A model generated the notes under the pieces. That model worked only from the letters and a program-made list of their open reading frames with translations, was not told the DNA's origin and made no database searches. Shown in pieces: positions 33,450 to 44,331 of a DNA stretch of 64,000 nt. Origin of the DNA: Diaporthe sp. PMI_573. Its lineage: Eukaryota > Ascomycota > Sordariomycetes > Diaporthales > Diaporthaceae. Every line of letters starts with the position of its first letter. Position 1 is the first letter of the stretch. Position numbers and translations under genes: made by a program. The stretch lies in assembly GCA_021399435.1 (NCBI GenBank), contig JAJTUP010000005.1, positions 62,001 to 126,000 of the forward strand, written 5' to 3'.

Positions 33450-36051
33450 GACCTCTTGTCCGTGGATTTATTCCAGCCGGGCTTTCGCGGACTCGATGAG
33501 CCGAATTGCGCTCATTGGGCAGGCGCCTAGGGTAACCAGCTGGTTTGGGTCGGAGAACGGGCAGGCACACACGCTAGGCGTGGCCATCCTTGACGTTACA
33601 GCGCCGGTCCGCATTGCGGGCCGTGCCGCTCGACTACGACTACGTAACACTTTGGCTGTGTGGGTCCTGCCGCCGCTGTCGAGAACCGTCGTTGCCGACC
33701 CACTCGTGGCGATGATCTTGCAGAGCCCCTTGGCGCTAAGTCCTCCGGATTCGACTGTAGGTTGTTCAATCTATCATACACCGTAAACAAAGCTCAGCGG
33801 CACCAGCCTCTCCCGAAAGCCTCCACCGCCTGCTAATTTCCCCGAGCTTACACACGCCGCCGACACGTCTGCACCCGCCCCGCAACCGTCTCACGGATCT
33901 TCACCGTCTCGGCCCTCGTATTAGAGCGTCATCCGCTGGTCCGAACATCCCCGGCCCGCCGGTCCAGTCGCTCTCGCCGCGGAGGTGGACGCCGATGAAG
34001 GCCCCGGCCCTGGAGCTCCAGCTGCGGGCCTGCGCACGATCCTGTCGCCGATCCCGAGGAGGTCGGCGCGGAACTTGGGGTGTGTGAAAGTGCTGTTCTT
34101 TGCGGGTTGGTGTCAATTTCGTTTGGAGACACGGTAGTCCCGGCCGAGAAATGCATCGCCGCACTCGAAGGTTGTGATGTCTTTTTGTTCTTCTCGTTCC
34201 TTGTTGGTTGGCACTGAAGCGACCGTAGCGCCCGCCCGCTGCTGTTACGGAGACAGCAGATGCCGTCGATGAGGTTGCAGCATCCTGGAGGGCGGGAAAG
34301 GCGACATTTTACCAAAAGGTACCATTTTGCGAAGCTCGGGTCTGGATATCCGCACATACTTGGCCTTGGTATCGTCGCGGGATTTGCCAACTCCCCCAAT
34401 GGAAGCATCGCGTCCGTGTTGTTGAGTCCCTCGCAGGCGGCACGGAGCTGTAACTGTGGACACCTGACAGCCATGGCGTTCCTGAGGCGTCATCAGGTCT
34501 CACCGAGCGTCAAGGCACTATTCTTCGCCGTTGGCATTGACGAGGTCCTCGCCTCGCACGGTCACGGGCGGGAGGGTGAGCCCTGCACCGGCGTCAATGG
34601 CACATTGTGGGCATTGTTGAGGCCACCACAGAAAGACCTCATGTCGGGTCCACAGCTGCTATATCAATAGAGCCAAAAGTTTGGAAACCCATTTCGTCTC
34701 CGAGCAGAGACGTTGGAGGTGGTGGAAATGACAGTCAAATGTGGACGACGAGCCAGCTTGTTCGAAAAGATAGGAGAAGCTCTCGCGAAACTTGACTAGG
34801 TTGTCCAAATCAGTCTGCGTTGGAGCAGAACCACTGAATACCCTAGAGACAGGCCAGCGAGACCAGTGCGATAGCTATCGCGCGGCCGAGCAAGCATCTT
34901 GAGCGAGCTTCGTTAGCCAACAGACTTGAGAAACGACATGAATGACTGGGTGCGTAAAATGTTGAGCATGAAATTTTAATTACCTCTGTCCCGGCATTGC
35001 GAATTGGGAGTCTGAGAACTCGATGTTCAGCAGTTCCGGCCTGTCACCCCGAGAGTACAAAAACTCGTACTCACTTCCTCACGCCACGCCACCCTCTATT
35101 CCAACACTTGAACTTCAAACCTTCATAACTTTACGCAGAAGAAGCACTGTTTAGCTCGTGCACCCGCATTAATAGATTTTTTTTGCCGACCCATAACTTT
35201 CGAAGCAATGTCTGAAACTACCAATGAGCCAACGCCATGAAGAAAATCCTGTGATGCGATGTACCCGGCTAAGCCACCACATCAAATCGGTAGATGTCAG
35301 CTTTGTTCGGCTTCTGGTCTGGGCGAACGACAGACACGGTCAGGCCGTCAAGAATCTGGTAGGAGGGTCGAATTATGACTTTACTAATGATCACCTCGAA
35401 CTTCTACTCAATTCTACGTACCGTAACAACAATAACTTACACAGCATGGCTCCCTGAAGAGATGTAGAGCATATATGACAAGACTAACAGTACTTCACTT
35501 TAAAAGAGGTCGGAAATTGCATCGGCTGGTCTTATCATTTGTAATACCAGTTTCCCACATGGAGGATATGGTTTTGAGGAGACACTAGAAACGCTAGTAA
35601 TGATTTTAGTAGTGGCCGGTCGTTGATGAAAGGAGATTGCAGGCAATTCTACCTATGAGCCTAGAACAGTCTTTTTTTCCCCCAGAACGCCGCGGAGAGC
35701 TATGGCATACTAATATAGTAGCTGGTACTCGAATGTCCGTGGTGCTTTTATAGTGTGGTCCATTAAAAAGAGAACGGCTCAGAATCCTATCCTCCTGTGG
35801 GCTAAGGAACCGGTTATAACTATCGTCCCAAGATATCTGCAGGAGGCCCATCAACGCCCACCAACGCACGGACCATTCCGGTGGCCTGGAAATTGGAAGT
35901 TAATGGGTCTCACTTCACTGGGCAGGCCAACAATAACCTGAAACCGTCAACTATAAGACGGCCGTGACCCACTGCCTGACCTCTGGCGTCCAACAAGGCA
36001 TCAGAGTCGCCTTGCACTACATTCATTTCATCACAACGACGGTCCGTCAAT
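33450..36051. other. Gene-poor region, 2.6 kb
   Basis: Possibly more of the old LINE copy near 33450-33800, but unrecognisable. No convincing gene. The last 100 nt are the 5' flank of the gene at 36052. Confidence 0.35.
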
Positions 36052-37380
36052 ATGGCACTTCGTCAAAAGCTCGTCAGACCACTGGTGGTTGGCCCCGCCG
36101 AGGGCCATTCACACACCGTCGTCTTCCTCCACCGCTTCCCAGAGGCAACAACAGACCAGGAGCTCCGCAACAAGGTCCTCTCCGAGAAGGTGACCAGGAA
36201 CCACAAGACACTGCGCGAGCAGTTCCCCGCTGTGCGCTGGGTGTTCCCGTTTTGCAAGGCGCATGCAAGACCCTGGAACAATCTCTCGGCGGACGACAGG
36301 GCAGCCGTGGGGATGACGCTGGGCAGCTTGCCATATGTCACCCAGGTCATCCTGCAGGAGGCCGAGCGCGCAGGAGGGCTGGATAGGATCATCCTCGGCG
36401 GCCAGGGGGAGACTGCCGAAGCGGCCCACGAGGCGATGTCTTCATTCCCCGAGGCCAGGGCCAGCTATTACGAGGACGAGGACGAGATGGCCGCTTTCAT
36501 GTGGGAGAACTTCACCCTGACCTCCGCTGACCTGGACGGACTGAAACTTGCCGGCTTCGTCGGGATGCACGCCCAGGACGGCCAAATGACCCGCGACGTC
36601 AAGAACTTTGGGATGATGACCAAGGGCATCCCCACAAAGCAGAGGATCAACACGACAATCATCAAGAATACACCTCACAAGTTCATCCATGGCGGCTACA
36701 AGGTGCAGACAACGACATGGGACGGGAAGCGCATCGACGACTTCGCCACCTTCCTCGTCGGCATCGGAGCCGACCGCCTGCTCGCCGACAGCAACCAGCA
36801 GCCACCGGGCAGCAACGAGACCCTGACGCCAAGGGAGCGGCCCGGCCCGGCGAAGGGCAAGAGGATCGACGGCAGGGACGAGCTCAGCGACATGCAGAGG
36901 CACGCCCTCGAGGTGGCGAGGCAGAAGAAGGCGGACGACGCGGTCAGGCAGACGACGCTCCACCGCATAGAGGCCGACAAGGTCGAGCGCGTGATCCGCC
37001 GGGAGCGGGAGAGACAGAAGCGGCTCCACGCCGGTGGGAGCCAGGCCCGCCTGACGGGGTCTACGAACCGCCTCGGGGTTGGGCCCTCCTCCCCGTCAAT
37101 GCCCGTACCGCCACCGGGACGGCCGGACCAGCCCACGCGGCTGGAGCTGATGCCCGGGTCATTCCCGCCGCCTCCTGGTGCTGAGTCGCCGCGGAGCCGC
37201 CATCCCGTCGATGACGATGATAAAGATGATGATGATGATGCTGATGGCGACGGTATGTTTGAGCCATCCGGGAGGGGAACAGAGAGGCTTGAGCAGGGAA
37301 TACCAATCAGTGGAGACTCGACATGGGCGCAGACGGCGGCGCTTGGCCGAACCCAAGTCAACGATGATAATGGTGGTTGA
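36052..37380 (+). CDS. Acyl-protein-thioesterase-fold pseudoenzyme with long charged C-terminal tail, 442 aa
   Basis: A single exon from an ATG in good context. Residues about 15-245 follow the phospholipase/carboxylesterase (APT1-like) layout: V-V-F-L-H-R-F (normally L-H-G-x-G), F-P-A-V-R-W-V-F-P, the nucleophile elbow, and F-I-H-G-G before a C-terminal helix. The elbow reads L-G-G-Q-G-E-T-A where active enzymes have G-x-S-Q-G, so the Ser is missing. The Asp normally after H-G is replaced (H-G-G-Y-K), and the segment that normally carries the catalytic His reads T-T-T-W-D-G-K. All three triad positions thus appear lost while the reading frame is intact. The C-terminal 180 residues are an added basic helical segment (R-R-E-R-E-R-Q-K-R), a Pro-rich linker and an Asp-rich block (D-D-D-D-K-D-D-D-D-D). 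The family normally removes palmitate from proteins. This member is probably non-catalytic. Confidence 0.65.
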   Translation: MALRQKLVRPLVVGPAEGHSHTVVFLHRFPEATTDQELRNKVLSEKVTRNHKTLREQFPAVRWVFPFCKAHARPWNNLSADDRAAVGMTLGSLPYVTQVILQEAERAGGLDRIILGGQGETAEAAHEAMSSFPEARASYYEDEDEMAAFMWENFTLTSADLDGLKLAGFVGMHAQDGQMTRDVKNFGMMTKGIPTKQRINTTIIKNTPHKFIHGGYKVQTTTWDGKRIDDFATFLVGIGADRLLADSNQQPPGSNETLTPRERPGPAKGKRIDGRDELSDMQRHALEVARQKKADDAVRQTTLHRIEADKVERVIRRERERQKRLHAGGSQARLTGSTNRLGVGPSSPSMPVPPPGRPDQPTRLELMPGSFPPPPGAESPRSRHPVDDDDKDDDDDADGDGMFEPSGRGTERLEQGIPISGDSTWAQTAALGRTQVNDDNGG

Positions 37381-38282
37381 GGCATCTTTCTTTGTGGTTC
37401 CCGATGACTACGGCAATTTTTGGGATTGGACGAATACGAGCGAGTCTGTTGTTTACGCACATGCGCAATATGCTTACCCTCATGCGGTTGGACGAGGACT
37501 GATGTACTTGCCCTGAGCCAAGACGCAGTCCCCTGGCTGGAGATATGCTGAACCAGAAATCTGGCCCACTAGAGTTGTTACAGCATGAACAACTTGGTCT
37601 GAGTCTCCCCTGTCAATACTATTTGATTTTGATATCCAGGTATGACATGTCGGGTTTCACAATATCTTTCCCCACAGGCTCGACAATATGCGTCCCCTGC
37701 CGGCCCAGCTGCCACCAAAAGAGGTACATTTAAACTGTTTGTCTCTACGGCGGCTGCAAGGGCTGTAAAATCAATCTTTGAGACCCGCGGGGGGGTGCTC
37801 AGGCCGAATGCGAGCGTACAAACTCGGCAGGACCGGCGTCTCTCGAGCACGTCGTTGTCGACATTCAACTCGCTGCAGCTGGAAGCCGAGGGCACCAAGA
37901 TCGAATTTTCGTGTGACAGTTGTTGTATGATCATACCCAAGTGCCAGCCCACTGTCAGCAGGCTTAGGGCCAACGAACCACTTCTGATGCGTGGAAATAC
38001 TCGTGACTTTATTCCATCGAAACGTACTTCAAATGCGACATAAAACGCCCCCAAAGCTTTCAAAATGAATATGTTAGGACGAGTTGGGTCGCACACTTGC
38101 GACTGGCCCCCCTTGTGACTCAAGATCCACCTGCATTGCTGGCATGGTGTTGACACGTCGTACGCTCTGCGGCGCCGGAGTCTGAGCCTGTTCGCCCCGA
38201 GGCTCTCTTACGTCGTGGAGTTTAGTGACGTCGGACCACTTCTCGTAATCGAAGTGCCGCGTAAGCTCTGATTACTGTCAGC
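37381..38282. other. Intergenic with overlapping unconvincing frames
   Basis: A 192-codon minus frame (37578-38156) and a 133-codon plus frame overlap. Neither has a motif, and the minus frame begins at GTG. Not called. Confidence 0.35.
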
Positions 38283-39567
38283 TCAGAAAGAATACCGCAC
38301 ATAAGAAAAGACGAAGCAACACACACCCACGACGGCTCCCATCGACTGCACCAGAGTTGATCCAAACAAGACCAGAGCCACAATCTGCCCAAACCCCCAC
38401 ACGTTCTCCGAGTCCCCCGACAGACGATGCTCGTTGGAGGTCCGCAGGGCAAAGATCATGTACGTGTGCACGGGGAACTGGCAGAGCGCCACGGCCAGCA
38501 GCGCGGCTTTGGACCTGACCCGGCCGAGCTCCCCGGACTTGGGGGCGGGGAACATGAGCCACCTCAGGAACTTCGCGACTAGTGCACGAAACCTCCTCGC
38601 GGCCGCTTGAACACGCTCCAACCAGGATGCCCGGTTTTTTTCTGTTCGCAACGCTCGCCCGACTATCGAAAGGAGTCCTGGTTGGCTGGTGTTTCCACTA
38701 CTTTCATTAGCCCGTGTGGGTTGTTGTTGGTCAATCAGAGATTGTCCACATATCTCTCCACATTCCCAACAGGCGTAGATGCTCATGAACATGTAGAAGC
38801 AGGTCACTGCGAGGTACGTATTGTCAAGCAGTGGATGGCGTGCACCTGGGGCTGCGATGCGGTTCGTATCATAGCATTGTCCCGCCATGCTGTCGTCCCA
38901 GTCGCTGAGACGATCTCCCAGAACAACACAGTACGCCAGGTATAACGACGAGAAAAGCAACAGGTACGTATGTGGTCCGACTGAGACTTTGAAGTCGGCT
39001 GCGCGGATGATATTGGCCAGCGCTGCACATGCTGAAACACTTGAAAGTTTGTTAGCAGGATGCTGACGACCCGAAGAATTCAGCCCTACCCAGTCAGGCT
39101 CACGACATCGTACACAATGTGAAGATGGTATAGGCTCAATTGATCATGTTGCACAAGTGCCGCAATCAAGAGAGACATTCCCACAGTACAATAAGGGCAC
39201 GTCAGTCAAGTGCTGCACCTGTAATGTGAGTGCGGGGTACTGTGCGGCGCGGATGGAACACATTTTGCGTACCATTGACCATCTGGTTATGGCTGATGCT
39301 TGAAAGAACCGCATTGATGCAGATAATCCATTTCTCGCGCGTCACAGCCGTCTCGAAACGCCGGGTATCACGGCGTACAAAAACCTGCAATGCCTCTGCT
39401 GTCACAGACACGATGGAGAGGGCGACAGACAGGCCGCCTTGTACCACGAATGCGTAGATAATCTGTGTTCCATTATCAGCGTGAATATGTGAGTAGCAGG
39501 GAAAAGGAAGACTGACACCCAGCCCCGCGATATCAGAATTGGTGTCTCCTACGGCGTTGCAGTCCAT
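38283..39567 (-). pseudogene. Multi-pass membrane protein gene with a likely frameshift
   Basis: The ATG at 39567 begins M-D-C-N-A-V-G-D-T-N-S-D-I-A-G-L-G, typical of a fungal multi-helix membrane family of unknown role. Intron 1 is 39516-39463 (54 nt, GTCAGT, CTGAT branch). A second intron lies around 39272-39219; its exact donor is uncertain. Intron 3 is 39089-39040 (50 nt, GTAGGG, CTAAC branch) and joins S-L-T-G-V-S-A-C-A-A-L-A. Between introns 2 and 3 the frame must change +1: L-T-D-V-P-L-L-Y-C-G-N-V-S-L in one frame continues as L-I-A-A-L-V-Q-H-D-Q-L in the next, at a CTCTCT tract (plus strand 39168-39175). No acceptor lies there, so an intron cannot explain it. At least six hydrophobic helices remain. 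I class it as probably broken. An assembly indel is the alternative. Confidence 0.55.
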
Positions 39568-40426
39568 CTCGGGTGTTTGAGGTCTGGTCAAATAGATGAG
39601 ATTAGGTGAGGTCAGGATTCGGTGGGTGAGATCATGAAGCCCATTGGATGCAAGATGAGGTCAGAGGTAACAAAACAACCAGACATGGTGTGGCGCAATG
39701 GGCTTAAGCCACAAGCACGAATGAAATAGGAAATTAGTTACTGCCGCTCTCCCAGGGACTAACATGTCGAATTTGAATTCAACTGTGTAATTATATTTCT
39801 ACAAACGCCTGAGAAGAATCACCATTCTCAACGTAATGCATCGCTGGTGACGCATATTTCTTTTGCATTACAGTGGGCAGTGATGGCACAGATTGGGGGT
39901 TTCTGTTCGTAGCACCCGCACTTTTGGCTTCGAAATTCTTAGCTAATATTCCGAGAGAAGGCTGTCCGTCATCGCTTTGCGGACTTCTGCGCTATGGATC
40001 GAGCATCTTTACACCAATCAACCACTCAATCATTTCCAGAGACAAAATGCCATTCCTTACGGACTAAAGTCTCGAGAATCTCCAAGATATGGGAAATATG
40101 AGTGCCATATCGTGCCTGGGGGCACACTTCCGTTCGCTCAGATATTTGATTTGCCTTGCGACTTAATTACTTGCCGAGTGGATCTGCTGTGGACCCGTGG
40201 GGTCAGAAGCTCTGCGACCAACAGCCCCTTGAGTCGGGGCCCTCGACCTCCGGAGCCTGCGCCTCCCAACAAGCTCCCAACAAGCTCCCAACAGCCGCGC
40301 AAAGGGCTCTGAATTTCACGCAGGCGCGCGGAAACGCACAAAGCGAGCATTGGAGAAACAGTGTTCTCGTCTCATCTACCTCCCCTGCATCCTTTCGAGA
40401 CATTGGGCTTTTGATATCTTGCCGCC
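39568..40426. other. Divergent intergenic region with an 11-bp tandem repeat
   Basis: CCCAACAAGCT is repeated twice plus a partial copy at about 40264-40292, upstream of the hydrolase at 40427. No other gene. Confidence 0.4.
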
Positions 40427-41233
40427 ATGTCACCTGAGAACCCCGTCTTTGTCCTCGCCCACGGCGCCTGGCACCCTGCTCAGCTGTACGACCCGCTCAA
40501 GGACGCACTCGCGAAGCTGGGCTACACCCTGGCCGTGCCTGCTCTGCCCACCACGGGTCCGGACGCGAAAGACATCACGTGGGAGGCAGACGTAGAGGCT
40601 CTGCTACAGACCGCCGAGCCTCTCTTCTCCCAGGGCAAAAAGGTCGTTTTGATCGGGCACTCGTACGGCGGCATTCCGGCCTGTATAGCGACGCGTGAGA
40701 ATGGCGTGGCTGAACGGCGCGCCCGGGGATTGAATGGCGGATTCATTCACATTGGTTTCCTCTGCGCTTTCACCATGCCATCCAGGGGCATCAGCCAGAT
40801 GGAGCTGATGCAACACCAGCTGCCTCCCTGGCAGGGCCATGTCATCGAGTCCGGATGCATTGTAAGGCTTCTGTTTGCTCCTAGACTTGTTGACATTGGC
40901 CTGACGATTGAACAGAAGCAACTCGTTGTGAACCAGAAGGCAAAGAGCCTCTTGTACAATGATTTATCCACCGAGGTGGCGGAGAAATACTTCAACGCCT
41001 TGGTGCCCCAGTCTTGGGCCGCTATGGAAAAGCCTGTCGACTTTTCAGTTCCAGAAATCACCATTCCAAAGACGTACATCATCTGTGATGATGACCAGGC
41101 TTTTCCCAAAGCTGCCCAGCACTATTGGAGTGACACACTGGGTCTCCCAAAGGTATCAGTCTCGGGCGGGCACGCGGCGTTTGCGAGTGTCCCTGATGAG
41201 CTGGCAAGTGTATTGGTAGGGCTGGTAGAGTGA
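40427..41233 (+). CDS. Alpha/beta hydrolase (AB_hydrolase_6 type), 250 aa
   Basis: Exon 1 is 40427-40861 and exon 2 is 40916-41233. The 54-nt intron (GTAAGG donor, CTGAC branch, AACAG acceptor) leaves the frame open, so a raw translation wrongly retains 18 residues. Landmarks are the oxyanion H-G near residues 12-13 (L-A-H-G-A-W-H), the nucleophile elbow G-H-S-Y-G-G with Ser79, a late Asp in I-C-D-D-D-Q-A-F, and the His in S-G-G-H-A-A-F. The triad is complete. No signal peptide is present, so it should be cytosolic. Such salicylate-esterase- or hydroxynitrile-lyase-like proteins hydrolyse small esters or lactones. The substrate is unknown. It lies near another hydrolase (44.3 kb) but with no shared regulation visible. 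Confidence 0.82.
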   Translation: MSPENPVFVLAHGAWHPAQLYDPLKDALAKLGYTLAVPALPTTGPDAKDITWEADVEALLQTAEPLFSQGKKVVLIGHSYGGIPACIATRENGVAERRARGLNGGFIHIGFLCAFTMPSRGISQMELMQHQLPPWQGHVIESGCIVRLLFAPRLVDIGLTIEQKQLVVNQKAKSLLYNDLSTEVAEKYFNALVPQSWAAMEKPVDFSVPEITIPKTYIICDDDQAFPKAAQHYWSDTLGLPKVSVSGGHAAFASVPDELASVLVGLVE

Positions 41234-41526
41234 TTAGGTGATGAATTGGTGTTTTCTAAAAGCTAGATGGTTTCCTACCTGAGGCCGATTTGCGACCACT
41301 CTCAGTAATCTCCCAAGTAACTGATAATGCGAACCCAGAACAGCGAGATACCGAAAGCATCTTATCGTACAATTTCAAATGGGTCCACTAGTTTCTTGAC
41401 TCAGACTCAATTCCTCCTGGTATTATTTCTTGGCTCGCGGCCTAGAGCAAAGGCCAGCAACATCCTCCGGCCTCTGCGCCACTATCGACACTTCGTCCTC
41501 CCGGGGGCAATTCATAATGGTCGTCT

Positions 41527-42803
41527 TCACATCTTGCTTCCCCCAACCAGTTTCGTAGAACTTTCCATCTGCATGGAAGTTCCAGAATGAGAGGTAGCAG
41601 TGGTATTTGTGACGTGGATACCAGCCCGGCCAGCCATTTGGCACGAGTTGTCGCCGCCGCTTCCACCGATGGTGACGACTTGCATATCATTTGGGGGCCC
41701 GAATTGTCCTCCCGAGCCACCGGCGCCTTTACTCTTCTTTGACCCTTCTGGAGAACCGTAAATCAACTGGTTGAACACAGGCCGCAGGATAGGCAAACAA
41801 GCTGCCACGACGGCGACGCAGTTCTCCACGACAGACCACATTGCAGCGTATGAATTGTCCCAAAACCCATCCGTGAAGGAGACGGTGTCAACATAGGTGA
41901 CACGGACGATAGAGACAATGCAGACAAAAGTGCCCAGGAGGAATATGCTAGTGATTTGGATTTTGCGGCGCGTGGTTGTTCTTAAGCGCCAGATGAAGGG
42001 CATCGGCAGGACAAGAATAATGGCGTCTGTCATGACGTTGATGCTGCTGACGACCACTAGTTCAACATGAAGATCAACGCAATGCGGGGTGATTGATGGA
42101 TCCCAATTAGATTCGACAGGAGTACATTGGAAGATGTTGGTGAATATAGCCGTGAGACTGTACGCAGCGACAAACAGCCCAACGGCAAAACACACCCATT
42201 TGAACTTCTGGCTTTGAAAAATTCGTTGATACATGAGGAGGATTGACACCTGCGAGGTATTAGGGCCCGAACCTTCGACAGTGGACTGCCTTTGATCGTA
42301 TCCAGATACTACGGCAATGAAGGATTCGGGTTTTCTGCAACTTGCCTTGGTGAAGAACAGGGCGGGATTATAGATCACACCAGCGGCCAGAGTAGTCTTG
42401 AGGAAAGGAACGATATGATCTGGATGTTCAAGGACCGTGACTACCTGGTGACGGCCGCCGCCAAGGGCAACTACTACGAGGCACAGGGCGACGAATACGG
42501 TGGTGAAGAACTGTAAAATGAAGATTGAAGAGTAAGCTGTCGGATTCCAGAATTTATTATCCCTCATTTTTGACGTACCAGAGCCACAAGTATCATATAA
42601 TCATCCCAACCCAAAGCTTGACGCTTTAAACGCCGTGCATACAATCGCAAGAAGACCGCAACGAATGCGAGAGTAATACAGATTACGGCCGATGCATAGA
42701 GATTCGGCTGCAGAGTTTCGTCGTATAATGGGATTTGTTCCCTTAAGGACTCGGGAAGTGAGGCTATCACCTCGGGAGGTATGTTCGTAGAATTGTATCC
42801 CAT
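41527..42803 (-). CDS. Rhodopsin-domain (Pth11-like, no CFEM) seven-helix membrane protein, 370 aa
   Basis: Exons are 42803-42579, 42510-42346 and 42249-41527. Intron 1 is 68 nt with a GTACGT donor. Intron 2 is 96 nt and needs a GC donor (AAG|GCAAGT) with a CGCAG acceptor and a CTAAT branch; this joins F-F-T-K to V-S-I-L-L-M-Y-Q-R-I-F, the conserved third helix. Family marks are R-L-K-R-Q-A-L-G-W-D-D-Y after helix 1, R-I-F at the end of helix 3, and N-V-M-T-D-A-I-I-L-V-L-P-M-P before the fifth helix. Seven hydrophobic segments are visible. The C-terminal 90 residues are Gly/Ser-rich and cytoplasmic. Pth11-type relatives act as fungal surface receptors. The ligand here is unknown. Confidence 0.8.
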
Positions 42804-44331
42804 GCTGGGTAGGTTGAGAAGGTGAATGTGCAGATATTCAGACACGGTTTTGCGGCATGTGACTGTGGGGGAACCGGGGCTTTCCCGCTGTCTTTTAAAT
42901 GCTGTGACTTCTCGGAAATTTTCAGCCTCTTCAGATTCTATTTTGTTGGGTTTGGGATCAACAGGATCAAGTCAACACAATAGGGCTGGTAATGTCTCTT
43001 GTATTTCATTCCATGAACAGTTAACCAGATGAAGAGAGACGGGCTGTCTCAGCTTTGAAACAACCGCAAGATATCTGCAGGCAACAAACAACACATCACA
43101 GCTAGTCAACAAAAACAAGTAAACAAAACACGAGATTCGACATGCCAATATCCTCAATCATGGTGATAAAAAGGTGCATCAGGTATTCCGTATACCAGGC
43201 ACTGTCTACACTACATTTGGGTGGTGCGGTCGCTCAAAGACCGGAGGGCTCTAAGTGCCAAGTCGTTACACACATGTCTGGAATGAAGAAGACACCAGCG
43301 CACAGATCATATAGAGAGAGAGGTACGAAGGCCCTACTTTTATCTCTTAAACTGAACCTGATCCTCTTTTCTTGACAAAAGGCCCGTATTCCCTATAAGG
43401 GCTAAATATTTACTCATAATTGATCGGCTGGGGTTGTTAAGCTGTGCGTTGTACTGTTTGGAATCCAGAAAGGGTTTTTTGCGGAGCAAAAACTCATCCC
43501 TGTGGAAGGTAATAGGCTGAAATTGTTTTGGCTTGGAGTTGCATTGTGTAAAATCCAGGGTAATACTTGCTAACCCAGCTTCTAGTACTTCTGAATGAAA
43601 GGAGAAAAAACCTGCCCCCTCCACTCCCCCCTAGGTGGTGGTAACGGTTGCTATGTGTACGCTGTGTTAGACTTCTTTGAGTGTAAGTACCTCTGACCCT
43701 TATCCGGTGTGACATTACTGACCGGGGTGGGTGCATGAAGGGGGACCCATCGGGGAATATAAGGGACCCTGTGTGCCAATACGCATATGCATTCAGCCGA
43801 CATATCATCACCGTCACCCAAGAACTATAAACAGAAACCTCCGTGGAAACACAGTGAGTGATGATAGAAGGATGCAAATTAGAGTGGGGGCCAACGCTCC
43901 ACTGCTGTTGGGATCCAGTAATAATGGTGGTTGCGCCCGATCATTTATGTTGTGTAACCCGCGGACTACAAAAGTGCGTTGGTTGTCTCAAATTTGATGT
44001 GCAGGCCGCGCCATTTCCACTGCCAAGTGCCAACATGCATGACACCTGCCAACACTTCCAACACTTGCAACTGCGCAGGCCTTCGGTACCGCACTGTGAC
44101 CCATCCGGATTCACTTAATATGAAGCCGGTCACTGGAACACTGCTCGTGTGCGATCCTTTTGACACTCTCGGATCGTACCATGACAGCCAACGAGAGGAT
44201 ACAATATTCAGTACGTGACCTCAACTTGTTTAAACACGTTGCCTGAAAAACTAGCCGGACTGACCACCCCTCACTCATACCTCGTTCTTTGCACGACTCG
44301 TTACTTCGACAAACCTCATTCGTCCTCTATC
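42804..44331. other. Intergenic, 1.5 kb, no gene seen
   Basis: It contains divergent promoters for the rhodopsin-domain gene and the hydrolase at 44332. No supported gene or clear TATA element. Confidence 0.45.

Noticed and set aside
37578..38156. 192-codon minus frame
   Set aside because: Starts at GTG, overlaps a 133-codon frame on the other strand, and shows no recognisable domain.
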